This document shows, in pieces, positions 36,260-47,081 of a DNA stretch of 64,000 bases. Under the pieces are notes generated by a model. That model was not told the origin of the DNA. It searched no databases and worked only from the letters and a program-made list of their open reading frames with translations. The DNA comes from Dictyophora rubrovolvata. Its lineage: Eukaryota; Basidiomycota; Agaricomycetes; Phallales; Phallaceae. The position numbers were made by a program, and so were the translations under genes. Each line of letters opens with the position of its first letter. Position 1 is the stretch's first letter. The stretch lies in NCBI GenBank assembly GCA_029959195.1, contig CP114121.1, positions 248,001 through 312,000 of the forward strand. Reading direction: 5' to 3'.

Positions 36260-36930
36260 CTATATGGTATGCATGATGATCGTTCCAAGAGATAAGAGCC
36301 GTACACGCCCGTTCAAGTTGTTGGTGGAAAATAAAGTGACCTTGAAACAGTTGCTTGATTTTCCGACTCCGCCATACGCGAGGCCCGGGAAAGCCAAACA
36401 AACGTCCTGCATCTTCATTAGTGAAGTGAGGGTCCCACCAAACTTCAATAAAACACGACGCACGCTGCGTTCATATCTCTCCCTTTCGCTCCTTGTTCTC
36501 CACCTCATAAACTATAGAACGAGAAAACTTTATTATACCGCTGTCAGTACGGCGGCCGCGGCCCGCGATGGCCTTTTTCTCGACGCAAACAGGGTACGTA
36601 TACATACATAGCACTTCTATTTTCTAATAATTATTGAGTATATGCAACAACGCGTTTACCTGATATGATCCCAGATAATCCAATCAAGTCAGTAGGCGGA
36701 AATTAATACTACGGCGGCTGCTGTGTTCGAGGGGGGAGAGTCAAAATTTACTAGGTATTACGGGCGAACCACCACAACCGCCGTCAATTTGGTGCCTTTT
36801 TTACTCGAGCTTGGTGGTTCATCCTGGAAACTAAAAGGCAAATTTCCTCTATTCCGGACGTGATACGATGAAGAGTTTGATATGTTACATGATCCCAAGG
36901 TTTGGTTTCAGATTACTCAGGCTGTCCGCG
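36260..36930 (+). pseudogene. Decayed invertase copy, 5' part
   Basis: Pieces align with the invertase in order: the ctccctttcgctccttgttc leader, gctgtcagtacggc, then GLFLDAN (36,570-36,592) matching exon 2, an intron-sized gap, gataatccaatcaagtcagt near 36,673 matching exon 3, and catgatcccaaggtttgg near 36,888 matching the FRDPKVIW segment. The frame is lost and most of the catalytic domain is missing. It lies just downstream of the intact gene, as after a tandem duplication. Confidence 0.6.
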
Positions 36931-37331
36931 GACATATGTGTATGAATCGAAATCTTTTGACGATTTGTAGGGCATACCTAGATACGCCCTGACTCCATCA
37001 TCGGTTCATCAATAAACGACCAATCTTTATTGTTAATGGCGTTTTTATTTCTTGTTTCAGTCGCGACTACGAACATTATTTTCGTGATATCACCGGAACC
37101 TATTGTCGATCAGAACCGCAGTAAGCCGCTGGACAGAATCACCTCTCTTGCGCATTACTTACGTTTGTTTTGATTAGATTGATATCCCCTCCTCTCATAT
37201 CCTTATTGGGCAGTCGCAAACACATATAATAACGGACCTGATTCGTCCATATAATGCGACCGTTTGCGTTGCATCGGTTCAGTCCAACCCATCCTTCCTC
37301 GCTGAACCGAATTTCTCGTTCACCACAAGCA
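36931..37331. other. Intergenic, nothing recognised
   Basis: Spacer before the small zinc-finger gene; no motif or paralogue noticed. Confidence 0.35.
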
Positions 37332-37589
37332 ATGTCATTTTGTTCAATTTGCTATCACTCGTTTACTGATGATGCAGCACTTCAAAACCATCTACGCGGT
37401 TCTCCGAAACATAAATACGACCTGAAATTCTGCCTTGACTGCTCTGGTCAATTTGAAACAGGAAAGGCGCTGCGAAGGCATTATTCAAAGCATCGAAATG
37501 ACCATCATTGCTGTCCGCCGTGCTGGCGAGTTTTCCCAACCGCCCAGGCAAGAATGCAACATTTAAAGGACGCCCTCAAGCATAACTAA
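37332..37589 (+). CDS. Small C2H2 zinc-finger protein
   Basis: Single-exon protein of 85 aa starting MSFCSICYHSFTDDAALQNH. Three finger-like units: CSICYHSF...LQNHLRGSPKH; FCLDCSGQF...LRRHYSKH; CCPPCWRVF...MQHLKDALKH. Each has the CxxC...H spacing of C2H2 fingers with the long H-x5-H variant in two of them, common in fungal proteins of this type. Intronless and short relative to the 295-aa paralogues at 49.5 and 55.8 kb, to which it is only generally similar. An in-frame upstream ATG at 37,254 would add 26 residues without motif. Could bind nucleic acid; role unknown. Confidence 0.65.
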   Translation: MSFCSICYHSFTDDAALQNHLRGSPKHKYDLKFCLDCSGQFETGKALRRHYSKHRNDHHCCPPCWRVFPTAQARMQHLKDALKHN

Positions 37590-38893
37590 GCCACCATCAA
37601 AGAATGTAAGATGGTTGTTGTTCAAAGAAACTATACTGACTTTTTACTCAAAAACAGGTCTTTTCTTTGTATTCAATTTCAAAGCAAACTCTCTACTTTT
37701 TGTTTCGCTTGTCCGGCAGGGTTGATGACAAATTCGTCCATCTATGTATCGCGGCATTGTATAAAGAAAATACAGTTTAGTAATCCATGCAAAATATGCC
37801 ATCGCACTTGATTATTGCTGTATTTGTGAGTTTATGATTCCATCGAGAACGCCGAATAAAGGAAAGATAAATAAATTCTTGTCACATTCAATACTTTGGA
37901 CAACTTGCTTCCGCTTTAATTTTGCTCAAATTTCCCAGGTTATGTGTTTAATGTTCAAGCAGTACTGATTGAGCAGATTCATATAAGGTTTAATTACGCT
38001 CACACTTTACTATTGCCCACAGCCATCATGCAACATAAGCTGAAACATCGGTTTGTGTCCTGATTTCGCGTATGATTTCGTTTATGGGTATTGGCGGTGG
38101 AAAAGCAAACATGCCATGTCTGTGCGAAGTTTATGGCCAAATAGCGGCCAGCTGCTTAATACGATGCTATCGTTATCGAGGCCAACATGGAAAAACCCCG
38201 GCTTTTGAATCCCGTATACGCACTAACTTTAGCCCGCATGACCCATCGATTTTTAATGGATTGTTGTTAACGAGATCGATTTGAAACCAAGACGGTGTAT
38301 GCAACGAATAATGGTCTGAGAATTTAAACCCACTGCTGACACAGCCCGTTCCCGAGTCCTAGATTGGAAAAACTTGAAAAATCAAACATAGGCTTGGTAA
38401 ATGGGCACACGTTGAATCATAAAGTAACATACCGGTCCATGATGCAGTGAGTCAAACCCAATGTGTCAAACCTCTTAACATGACATCACCTCGAACGGAT
38501 TCAAGCACGTGTGTCTAGTGTTCTCACTGTGAAAATGACTCGAGGGGGATGCTCCTCGTTGCTTCGGTGCCGGATATCGATACCTCTGCTGTTGAGTCAA
38601 AAAAGGCTTTAATCGAGTCTAGACATGGACCAATTGAACAAATCTGGCATGACAAACTCTCACAGCAGTGGCGTGGGATGTGATCAAGAATCAAGATTGA
38701 TTAATGTAATTCAACAGTTCCCTAAATGTTGCATGTAATGTAAGTCCGGAAGAGTTCGTCGAGGCTCCGTCACAACGACTCGGCGTCGGGCGACGACGCG
38801 TATGCGTCAGTGCCGGCAACAGCTCTTTCTTCTTTTTCCGTCTCAGACAGCACAGTACTTAAAAGAAGACCGAAACGCAATGTCTTTCAAATA
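37590..38893. other. Intergenic, no gene seen
   Basis: Short open frames only; one on the plus strand at 38,072-38,284 has no recognisable motif. TA-poor stretch near 38,760-38,800 precedes the NmrA-like gene. Confidence 0.35.
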
Positions 38894-40099
38894 ATGTCTT
38901 CTTCTTCGCCTAAACCGACAGTTCTCGTCGTTGGAGGTAGTGGTAACACTGGTTTTCCAGTCTCGCTGGGACTACTCGAATCCGACCAATTTGTACGTTG
39001 TCACTGGCAGTTGCGCTGCTGACATGACTTCATCTTCCCTCCAGAACGTTATCATTTTGTGCCGTCCTGGCACAGAAACTAAACCTCGAGTCACAAAGCT
39101 CCAGAAAAAAGGAGCCGAAATTCGTTTGGGAGATATCACTGAAAACAGCGTCGAAGAGCTTGAAACTCGAGTTCTGGATGGAATAGAAATTCTCGTTCTC
39201 ATGGTCTCGAGTTTTTATATCGAAATTCAGGAAAACATTCTTATTGCGGCTTCGAGAAGCAAGAGTGTTAAACGTGTGGTTCCCTCGGAGTTTGCGATCG
39301 TTCACTTGTCTGGTGAAATTGCTAGGAAAAGTTTAGTTTTGAACAAGGTAGGAAGCATTTTTTGATATTCGTCAGTGGTGTTGACCATATGTACTTCAAG
39401 CTTATGGTTCATTCATCTCTAGCATATGGGAATACGCGCATTAGTAAAACAACTCAATCTCCCCTACACATACATCAACGTCGGCTGGTGGATGGATCTC
39501 ATACTTCCACATATATCTTCAGAAAACGATTTCATAGCCGAACGCTCACACTGGTTCATCGGGTCCGGAGATGTCAAGACGGCTGCCATTGCACGCGCTG
39601 ATATAGGACAACTGGTTGCGCTCGTTATCAATGATCCTCGAACGCTCAATCAGCAAGTGTTTGGTTGCGGAGACGAAATCTCTCTGAATGATATTTACAA
39701 TATTTCGGAGGAGAGTAGGTGTATGCGTTCTAGGAAAGAAATTGTGTGTCATGGTGGCCATGCCTCTTCTTAACTTTTATGGTATAATACTATACTCACT
39801 ATGCTTTTGGACTTTCGCAGATCACCCCCGAGCAATTTTCAAAGAGACTTGCGGAAGCTCAAGAAACTTACAAACTCTTTCCATCCCACGTAAACCTCAG
39901 TACGGAGACCATGCTCGTCGCTCACCATCTTATGTTTGTGGATGGGGAAAATACAGTAAACGTCGCGAAGAAGCTGGGATACCTGGATGCCCGGGATTTA
40001 TATCCCGGCAGATTCAAACCCCTCAATCTTGTAGAGTTTGCAAGGGTGTTTTATGAGAGTAAATCAACTGATGATGGAATTGTTGTTCCTGTTAAATAA
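38894..40099 (+). CDS. NmrA-like / isoflavone-reductase-like NAD(P)-binding protein
   Basis: Four exons (38894-38992, 39045-39347, 39423 to ~39743, 39821-40099) give about 333 aa. The N-terminal dinucleotide motif VLVVGGSGNTGFPVS follows a short leader. Then come NVIILCRPGT, KGAEIRLGDITE, VKRVVPSEFA, YTYINVGWWMDL and ADIGQLVALVINDPRTLNQQ, the usual order of atypical short-chain dehydrogenases of the NmrA/isoflavone reductase type. No Ser-Tyr-Lys catalytic set is obvious, so it may be a redox sensor or a reductase of a phenolic compound. The end of exon 3 is ambiguous: another frame reads VLGKKL where the family often has a similar string, so a small shift there is possible. Confidence 0.83.
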
Positions 40100-40699
40100 G
40101 GCTCCTTGCATAAAACGCATTGTTAGCCCATGTAATAATTATGAAAAGGTAGTATAGGGCACCGTGAAAAAAACTCCTAAGTTTAGGGCGATTCAACAGC
40201 CACAGACTAGAACTGTCGACCTTGAGAAACTACAACCACGCTGACACCGCATGTCCATTTCTCGGCAACCTCCGACGTCCTCATTGTGCAAACTTCCTTC
40301 AACAAAAAAAATCAACCGTTTTTTCGAATGACAAACCATCACCTCTAAGTCTCGTGCAGGACGGGGGGAAATTTTTGTTCGGTCAACTCCAAAACTGGTG
40401 TGCTCACGCTTTCTTAATTTTACAATCCTGTGCAAATCCCGTGAACCTAATAAACGTGGATGCTGTGTAGTAATTTTCGATGATACATGAGAATTTCATA
40501 GCTTTCAAGACATTTAATATCAACATATATAGTGGCACAGCTTTTGACATGCGCTTTAATTTTACATCAGCTTGAAGGCTGCCACGTGTATTGAACCATG
40601 GCTGGCCCTCCCTGGCCCAGGTCAAACAAATCGCTTAAAAGGCTCAACTCTGTTCCACTCAAATGTGAGTCGTGACTTAACTTTACTTCACCAGCTATT
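40100..40699. other. Intergenic, no gene seen
   Basis: Promoter side of the truncated C2H2 gene. A TATA-like tatatatagtg lies near 40,525-40,535. Confidence 0.35.
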
Positions 40700-41333
40700 A
40701 TGCCTTACTGCGAACCCTGCAACTACTACTTCCACAACGACCACGTATACCGTAACCATCGCATAAACTCCAGCAAACACAATTACTGCGCCAACTGCAA
40801 CATGGATTTTGTGTCTCGTGCCGCACTGAAATACCACCGCATTCACAGCCCATTGCATAATTATTGCGACTGGTGCAAAAAAGATTTCGGTACGGCCGGC
40901 GGGCTTGAAGAGCATGACGATATTTTTCATTATCGCTGTGATACATGCAATGATGTGCGTATTATTTCAATATGCCTCAGACTCTCCCAATTTAAGTCCA
41001 TCCTTCCTGCAGGTGTTCTGCTGTGAAGACGATCTATACGAACACATCAAAAATTGCCACTGGTATTGCAGCTTGTGCATAGAACAACTTGGAAATTCCG
41101 ACATTCACCACTTTGAGGCAGGAACATGCCCGTGGCCCTACTGTCCAAATCGTACCCAGTCTACAAAGCTTGTCGCGCAAGCAGACCATTATAATAGTGT
41201 TTATAACAGCCTCACCACCAATCCGGATTCCCAGTCCCGACTTCAAGGTGTCACCAGTACCGGTACGAGAGGCAAAACGGTCGGACCTGCTGTTTCAAGT
41301 ATAACATGGGCGACTGAGCGATCGTACAACTGA
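40700..41333 (+). CDS. C2H2 zinc-finger protein, C-terminally shortened paralogue
   Basis: Two exons (40700-40954, 41013-41333) give 191 aa. Fingers: MPYCEPCNYYF...NHRINSSKH, YCANCNMDF...YHRIHSPLH, YCDWCKKDF...EEHDDIFH, then exon 2 FCCEDDLYEHIKNCHWYCSLC. The intron is at the same place as in the paralogues at 49,504 and 55,809. Relative to them, a segment holding the NLQQHLNSNIH finger is missing, and the protein stops at ATERSYN, exactly where the others continue MYECFLCHKEF. It therefore lacks about 100 residues and two or more fingers. It may be a functional short form or an early pseudogene. Confidence 0.68.
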
Positions 41334-41416
41334 TGCAAGCGGCGACACATGTGCCACACATGTTTCATATTATCCGACACGCCTAATAGACACTCCCAAA
41401 GCCCTAAGGCATGGAG

Positions 41417-41443
41417 CTTGAAACTTGAAACTTGAAACTTGAA
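41417..41443 (+). repeat. Short tandem heptamer
   Basis: The unit cttgaaa occurs three times and then partly a fourth time. Confidence 0.8.
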
Positions 41444-41983
41444 GACTCGGGAGAGTATTTATCGAATTTCCTAATAGAAGTTATGGGGTAAAGTGTGCCA
41501 GGTGTTCTCTCGTTACACGTTTAGAATTGGAGCGGACCTAGTTAAAAGGAGTTAGGGCTGGTTACTCTCAGTTATACTCTAATATACTCTCCGGCGCCCA
41601 CTATGCAGATCCCCTTTTTTATCTATTTTAAACCTGAGTGCATTGTCCTCCAAACGTGTCATTGCGCCTGATTCGTAACCCGCACCAGCCCCGCATAGAA
41701 AAACGCTTCGTAAATTCCACTGTAAATATGTCAATGGGACTAATTCCGAATCTGTCCTCAATGTTCTCTATGTCCATTGTTAGAATGAGGGACACACAAT
41801 CACCAATATATCCAATGGACGGACGGATACCGATTCCTGTTATATATTAGACGAAGTTTCAATAGACCGCAGGACACGTCCCGATTAAGGCCTACCATAT
41901 CCCATACATATTTACTTGAACATTTCCGTCTCTGCTCCCTGGCACATTCCCCCTGGCTCTCAAGTTCCGAGGCCTGAAGATGA

Positions 41984-42900
41984 GACATGCCAGGTTTTCC
42001 GGAAAAATTCTTAACATTCAAAATTGAAAAAACTCAACACGTCCTCATCCAGCTCTTCCAAATTTTCGTACCCCATCAACCCTCCTTCACTCAATTCTTC
42101 TTTTTTCCAATTTTATTTCCACGCTATTAGTATCACACCAGGCTCCCAGTCGCGCCATGGTTTGCTTCCGCCATACCCCCATCATGAGTTTCCGTTTGGA
42201 CCGATGATTAGGAATCAACGCGACTCTCTAGGGCCTCCATTTGGTGGACCTGATGAGGCTACAGGCCTGAGGTTCGGTCGGTAACTTGGCCATCGCTGAT
42301 GAACTTGTGTCTTCATTCAGGATCCCAAGTGGATCCTACAATATATATTTAGATGGCATTTCTGACCCCAATGCGAATCATGCAAGCATTCGGGAGAGTA
42401 AATCGGAAGCTACGCAAAGTTTTCATTATCTCGCTTTGAGAATGCGTTGTCCTAATTCATTGTTAATAGGTTTTTGAAACCAGTTAATCAATCAGGTTCA
42501 TCCTCACAGGAAGACTCTCGTGTTGAAACACCCGGTTTTGTACCAAGAACGAAACCGCCCTCACTCATTTATACGAGTCATTGTCCGCAGGATTCGAACT
42601 AGAGTCTTTAGTTGAAACAAAGGGAGACACTCTCCTTTGTGATGACGCACAGGATACCAGTGAAAACAAAGGAACGGCAAGCGTGACAAGCGCCTCTGTT
42701 AACAATAACAGTGAGAAGGATTGTAAATATCTATTAGTCATCCATTTCGCAAGAAGAGACACTGATAACCTTGCCACGTTCAAAACAGCTGAGAGTCCGG
42801 AAATGGAAATGAAGATGGTTTCGGGATCTTCCAGCGTCCCAAGACTCCGACTCCGATCGGCTGAACAACAACTGGAAAACCATCCCGGTGAAAGTTGACT
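41984..42900 (+). pseudogene. Decayed MPxFFGKLFG-family gene, copy 3
   Basis: Begins atgccaggttttccggaaaa (MPGFPEKF, compare MPTFFGKLFG) and keeps NPPSLNSS, LPPYPHHEFPFGP (42,169-42,207), DPNANHASIRESKS (42,367-42,408; compare DENRASMSAIRRSRS) and the intron string gcgttgtcctaattcattgt. The frame is broken between these pieces. The PDIEDFNKRYPP core and the YWYL C-terminus were not found. A 105-codon open stretch at 42,581-42,898 (VTSASVNNNSEKD) may be the diverged linker. Confidence 0.62.
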
Positions 42901-43205
42901 CAGTGAACGAACCTTCAATATTTGATCTTCAACCTTCGAAACTTGCCACTATTACACTTTAAATTCTAGTACTCGGGCAACATTCAGTTGATAATGCAAT
43001 GCATTGAAGACAGACAGTTGGAGACTCGGACGGCGGTCTCAGGTTTCAACTACAGTTGAACTTGTTCATGGACCAGTTGATGTCCATGTAAATGGGTCCT
43101 TTCAACGTATGGAGCAATTGCTACTTACGCATGCACCGAGATCGTGACCAAACGCTGCTGGTCCACATTCTGCCCACATCCTGTCCTCTCAGGAACTCTC
43201 TCTTC
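42901..43205. other. Short intergenic spacer
   Basis: No gene seen; upstream region of the 43,273 gene. Confidence 0.4.
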
Positions 43206-43215
43206 TATATAAAAG
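43206..43215 (+). promoter_or_regulatory. TATA box
   Basis: tatataaaag about 60 bases before the ATG at 43,273. Confidence 0.55.
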
Positions 43216-43272
43216 TCAACTCTGCTCGTCGGTAGTGTTTACCATTCACTCATACAAAGTATTAGTCTAACT

Positions 43273-44238
43273 ATGCAGTCACAGCACTCTTCTTCTGCTA
43301 AGCCTCACTCCTCTGCATCCAGACACCCTCAACGTGGTGGCGTTGAGGGTAATGGCAACCCAACCCGGCAGGCTCATCATCGCGCACCATTCACTCAGAA
43401 TGGTACCGGTACTCCTTCTTATTCGCACCCGTCCCCGAGCAGTGCTTATCGCGCGGGCCCTCCTCCTGATAGTACAGTTTTGGCAGAGGAGGCTCTGTCC
43501 GATCCTTGGGGCTATGACGTTGTTCCTGGGGGCCAAGGTCGTCATTATCATGACCAGGCAAGTTCTCTTTTTAACTCGCGCAGCCCTTTTTTTTTTGGAA
43601 GACTGACTCATGGATCTCTTATACCACTGTGACAGTTCTCCTCCTTCGGAAGAAAGGCCAATCCGGATGACTTTTATGACCCTGATGCCGGTCTTAGAAG
43701 TTATCCCAAAGAGGTTATGGATGAGTGGCATAGAGTAAGTAAACCTGACCTGTTTTTTTTTCCTGCACTGCGGAAAACGACCATGGATATTCACCCATTT
43801 ACTTTACTTAGACCATGTCATATAACAATCCTAACGCTCAATACTACTCCCCCTATTTTCGTGCTAATCCTGGACATAGCTCTGCACCGGTTCAGCTACA
43901 GCCATTTTACGATGCTGAACAAATGGGTGGCGTATGTTTCTTGCGTTTTGCTCCCTTTTTTTCTATTATTCACTGATCTTATATTGTCATTACACAACTG
44001 CGCAGGCTTCCTCTTCGGCTTCCCAAATTCCAAAAATAAACTATTTTATAACCAACCCGACGCCTGGCCAAGTACGTGCAAAAACCTTGATACCCAAAAA
44101 CTTGCCCGGACTAACAATGTTAATAATATTCTTCTTCAGCCCACTCGTCCTATAATAATGAAACGAGCTAAACGTGACACATCTGCCGTTCCGCGGGACA
44201 GTTTCGACGGTTCACGTTCAACTCCTCGTCGGTCTTGA
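43273..44238 (+). CDS. Small Ser/Pro-rich protein with FSSFG...YPKEVMDEWHR motif
   Basis: Five exons (43273-43557, 43636-43734, 43812-43931, 44006-44071, 44140-44238) all join in phase 0 into 222 aa. The first exon is Ser/His/Pro-rich (SSSAKPHSSASRH). Exon 2 is FSSFGRKANPDDFYDPDAG then YPKEVMDEWHR, matching the gene at 17,145-17,766. Exon 3 is rich in Tyr/Asn/Gln (YNNPNAQYYSPYF). The last exon has a possible nuclear signal MKRAKRD. The first intron (43,558-43,635) is GC-AG (CAG|gcaagt). No domain recognised. The exon-per-module pattern with all phase-0 introns supports a real gene. It could be a nuclear or signalling disordered protein; this is inference. Confidence 0.65.
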
Positions 44239-45052
44239 AGCTCGATAGTTAAGGTTGAAGCTTGGTTGAAGCCTTGAGAACCGCTAATTCAAATAGTGAC
44301 CATACAATGTCGATTTACCCTATATATATATATGTTTCAAACTTAATATATGGTTTTTTTATTTTTATGTTCAGTCGGCCTTGGCTCTAGAAACTACATG
44401 CCAGCTGTTTGCATCCGATGACAACATGATTCGTCACGCGCGTTGCTTTTGCCTATTCTTCACGTCCACCACATCCAGCACTGAGTGCACCACCACGTCG
44501 TCAAAAGACGCGAATGCACGCGTGATTTATATTGCAGTGGAGGGAAATTTCAAATTGGTGTTTCGAGAGACGTATTATGCTCACGCCCAAATACCGTTTT
44601 ACTGATTCAGAAGCCAAAGAAGAACCGCCGACTCGGAGCTTTCGTAACCCCGAGTGCATAATAGCAAACGGCGTCGCTCTAAAATAGAATCCAGAATGAT
44701 AACGCTAGATTGTATTGTGAAAAGTTTTAGATGATACTTTGCCATGCGACTCGCAGGACGATCTGAAGATGGTGATGGCTGTCAGGATTCAGACATACCA
44801 CGAAACGCTCGTACCCGCGGCAGACAAAAACGTAGCAGTGGCTCTTAGGAATAATTTGGATGGTACAGCCGACAACAGCACTTCTGAGGATCTTGCCAAG
44901 GAAGCTAGAGTCGATTGGATACATCTTTTTTTTCAGGTTCTCTTTCTTTCTTTTTTTCAGCACCGATGTTGATTTTCCGACCACATCTTAGAATCTAGAT
45001 TCTTAATATTTGATATACATTTTCTTAGACTTTAATCACTATTTGACTAAAA
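44239..45052. other. Intergenic, coding-like scraps only
   Basis: Contains a long ta run (44,321-44,332) and an open stretch at 44,739-44,940 (DDLKMVMAVRIQTYHE) that I could not assign. No gene model supported. Confidence 0.35.
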
Positions 45053-46101
45053 TTAATCATCGTGACCACTCAAACTGCGTAAGATATCGTGATATGCCAT
45101 TAGTCGTATGGCTTCCTCCTTTTTTTGAGCTTCATCATGATCGCTTTCCTGCATCACCTTGAGCAAAAACTTCGTTCAAGATAAGACACTCATGTATAGT
45201 TCTCTGGTTAAGATGCTGAAATAGATTAAGAAAAAATCACGGTTGCACTTTCTGCACCTTGGGAAGACAAACAGTATTGCGTTCGATTGACGTAGTTGAA
45301 GACCGGCAGATATGCCAAATCAGCGAGGATGGGTACCCATAAAATCCAGATAGAAAAGGCGCCAGAAACAAATCCGTATTTCCCTGGCCATGCCTTCAAG
45401 ACTCGATAGAAATAACGGAGATTTGAAGAGAGGGTGCCAAGGAAGCGACACCACCTTTAATGTAAGTAAATATGAGATTAGCTTTCCGGAGACAAGCGAA
45501 ACGTCGGCCTCCCCTACCAAATTGGTATTGATTGTCCGGCACTGTTTCCGCGAACCAATACTACATCCAGAGCGAACCAAATGATATTGCCTGTTGAAGT
45601 CATTCACGTTAGTACAAAGCTCGTTTTACATAAATCGAAATATATCCACGCATATGCAGACCAGAAGCTAGGATTGTATTTGGGAAATTGGCTAGCAAAA
45701 GTCCACTGGCCAATTGTTGCGATAAGCGAACTGACGAAAACGACTGTCTTGAAATGATCGGCTACAAATTGGACTAGTTTTCTCCCATATCTCGGGTCCG
45801 TGCTTTAATGTTTCATAAATAATAAGACTTGGAAGGAAGAACGCTGGTTTAGGATTTTTCATTGCCGAGACACGAACGAAGTGTTATGTACATACCCATC
45901 AGGAAATACCCATGGAAAATGAATGACTCTTTCTACGCCGTTGAGACGGTATATGAATATATAGATGTTTTCCCAGCTAATATTGAGATAGAGCGCCAAC
46001 AGAGGCATCCCATAGCTTTGATCCTCGCGGGCCTGCTGTACATATAGGATGTAAGCTGTTGTCCACAGTATTCCACACGAAGCATTTAAACACCCTGCCA
46101 A
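45053..46101 (-). CDS. PaxB/Pyr4-type membrane terpene cyclase (5' end missing, possible frameshift)
   Basis: Minus-strand exons read GCLNASCGILWTTAYILYVQ, DQSYGMPLLALYLNISWENI, FLPSLIIYETLKHG, KLVQFVADHFKTVVFVSS, IGQWTFASQFPKYN, and a C-terminal exon ending AIRLMAYHDILRSLSGHDD (stop at 45,053). The YGMP...LALxxNxxWE signature followed by several hydrophobic spans is typical of the small integral membrane terpene cyclases of indole-diterpene and meroterpenoid pathways, which protonate an epoxide or olefin and cyclise the chain. No ATG-bearing first exon was found above 46,101. Between LKHG (near 45,805) and RKLVQF the frame moves by one base, so the gene may be broken or may hold a non-obvious intron. 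No prenyltransferase or PKS is nearby. Confidence 0.62.
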
Positions 46102-46434
46102 TAAATGTGAATAGTGTTTGGGTGCGCTTTATGAGGAGGAGGGAGGAGGAGAGGGAGAGAATAATGGTATAGAAAAGGGCCGACCTCGACGTTTTAAAAG
46201 AGGGGAGAGCCGGCCGGCGTTACCATAGTCGAAAAGTCATTCTTTGCTCGGCTGATCAACCAAATGTCCGGTATTTAATTCGAATTAATATAGGCTGAAG
46301 ATTCTTTGGATTTAATGAATAGCGTTATCGGTTTTTAACAAGGTTAACTGACATGAGACGGGTTAGGCGCGTTGCAGCAGTGAATTGGATAGCCAAAACA
46401 TCAATGCACTCCGAGTCTGTAGCCATCGTACCAA
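46102..46434. other. Intergenic with a purine-rich tract
   Basis: A gaggaggagggaggaggagag-type tract lies at 46,134-46,160. It may be the 5' leader of the terpene cyclase gene (pyrimidine-rich on that strand). Nothing else recognised. Confidence 0.4.
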
Positions 46435-46850
46435 AGATACGGTACCCAACGCTCTCGTGTAGAAATGGACGTTAACCAAAACATGCGATGCACAGCGACT
46501 AACGTTTATGGATCCAGTGCCTATGTAGTGCCATATTTTCCAACCGAAACTAAACTTTCATATCTTGGCCTTTTCTGTCGGAACTAGCAGACTGGCGGTC
46601 CCAATACACCACATCATTTTTTTCTTCAGGTCTCGATTGGTTTTTCTAGAATGAGCTGGATTAGTACTACAACGGCAAACATAACTCTAGTCTTGTTTAG
46701 ACTGGTTCGCTGCACCAAAAACAATGTTGAGTACCGTATTATGTTGGCGCCGGCTCAAGTCAATGTAATCCTATTGTCATTCTCAAGTGTAATATTGGTC
46801 TACAGATTATTAGTAATTATAAATAGCGTAATAATGGTAGAACGTATGTA
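46435..46850. repeat. Spacer repeat J, copy 1 (left of the Tc1 element)
   Basis: Matches 50,805-51,340 and, more diverged, 54,640-54,860: aacgctctcgtgtagaa, cttttctgtcggaactagca, ggtctcgattggtttttc, and attagtaattataaatag next to the transposon insertion. Together with 48,440-49,500 it forms one spacer split by the transposon. Confidence 0.8.
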
Positions 46851-46872
46851 CAGTGACGCGCAAAACCGTACA
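46851..46872 (+). repeat. Left terminal inverted repeat of the Tc1 element
   Basis: Starts cagtgacgcgcaaaaccgta. It pairs with 48,418-48,439 except for one base. Confidence 0.88.
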
Positions 46873-47081
46873 TGCAAATGTAATATTTCGCGTGCAACTT
46901 AAATAGAGAGCTCAATAAATTCTTATAAGTTGTCAAAATATTTGTGTGATTAGTTGTATATATTGACTACAAATTTCATTAATATCTGCTAGAATAATAA
47001 TCACTTGTTTACAGTAGATTAGCCTGACTTTATGGTAAGCTCAGGTGTACAGTTTTGCTCGCATTATGAGAATATACAAAT

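Noticed and set aside
41417-41443. Tandem cttgaaa repeat as a CRISPR-like or regulatory array
   Set aside because: Units are contiguous with no spacers and only about four copies; a simple microsatellite.
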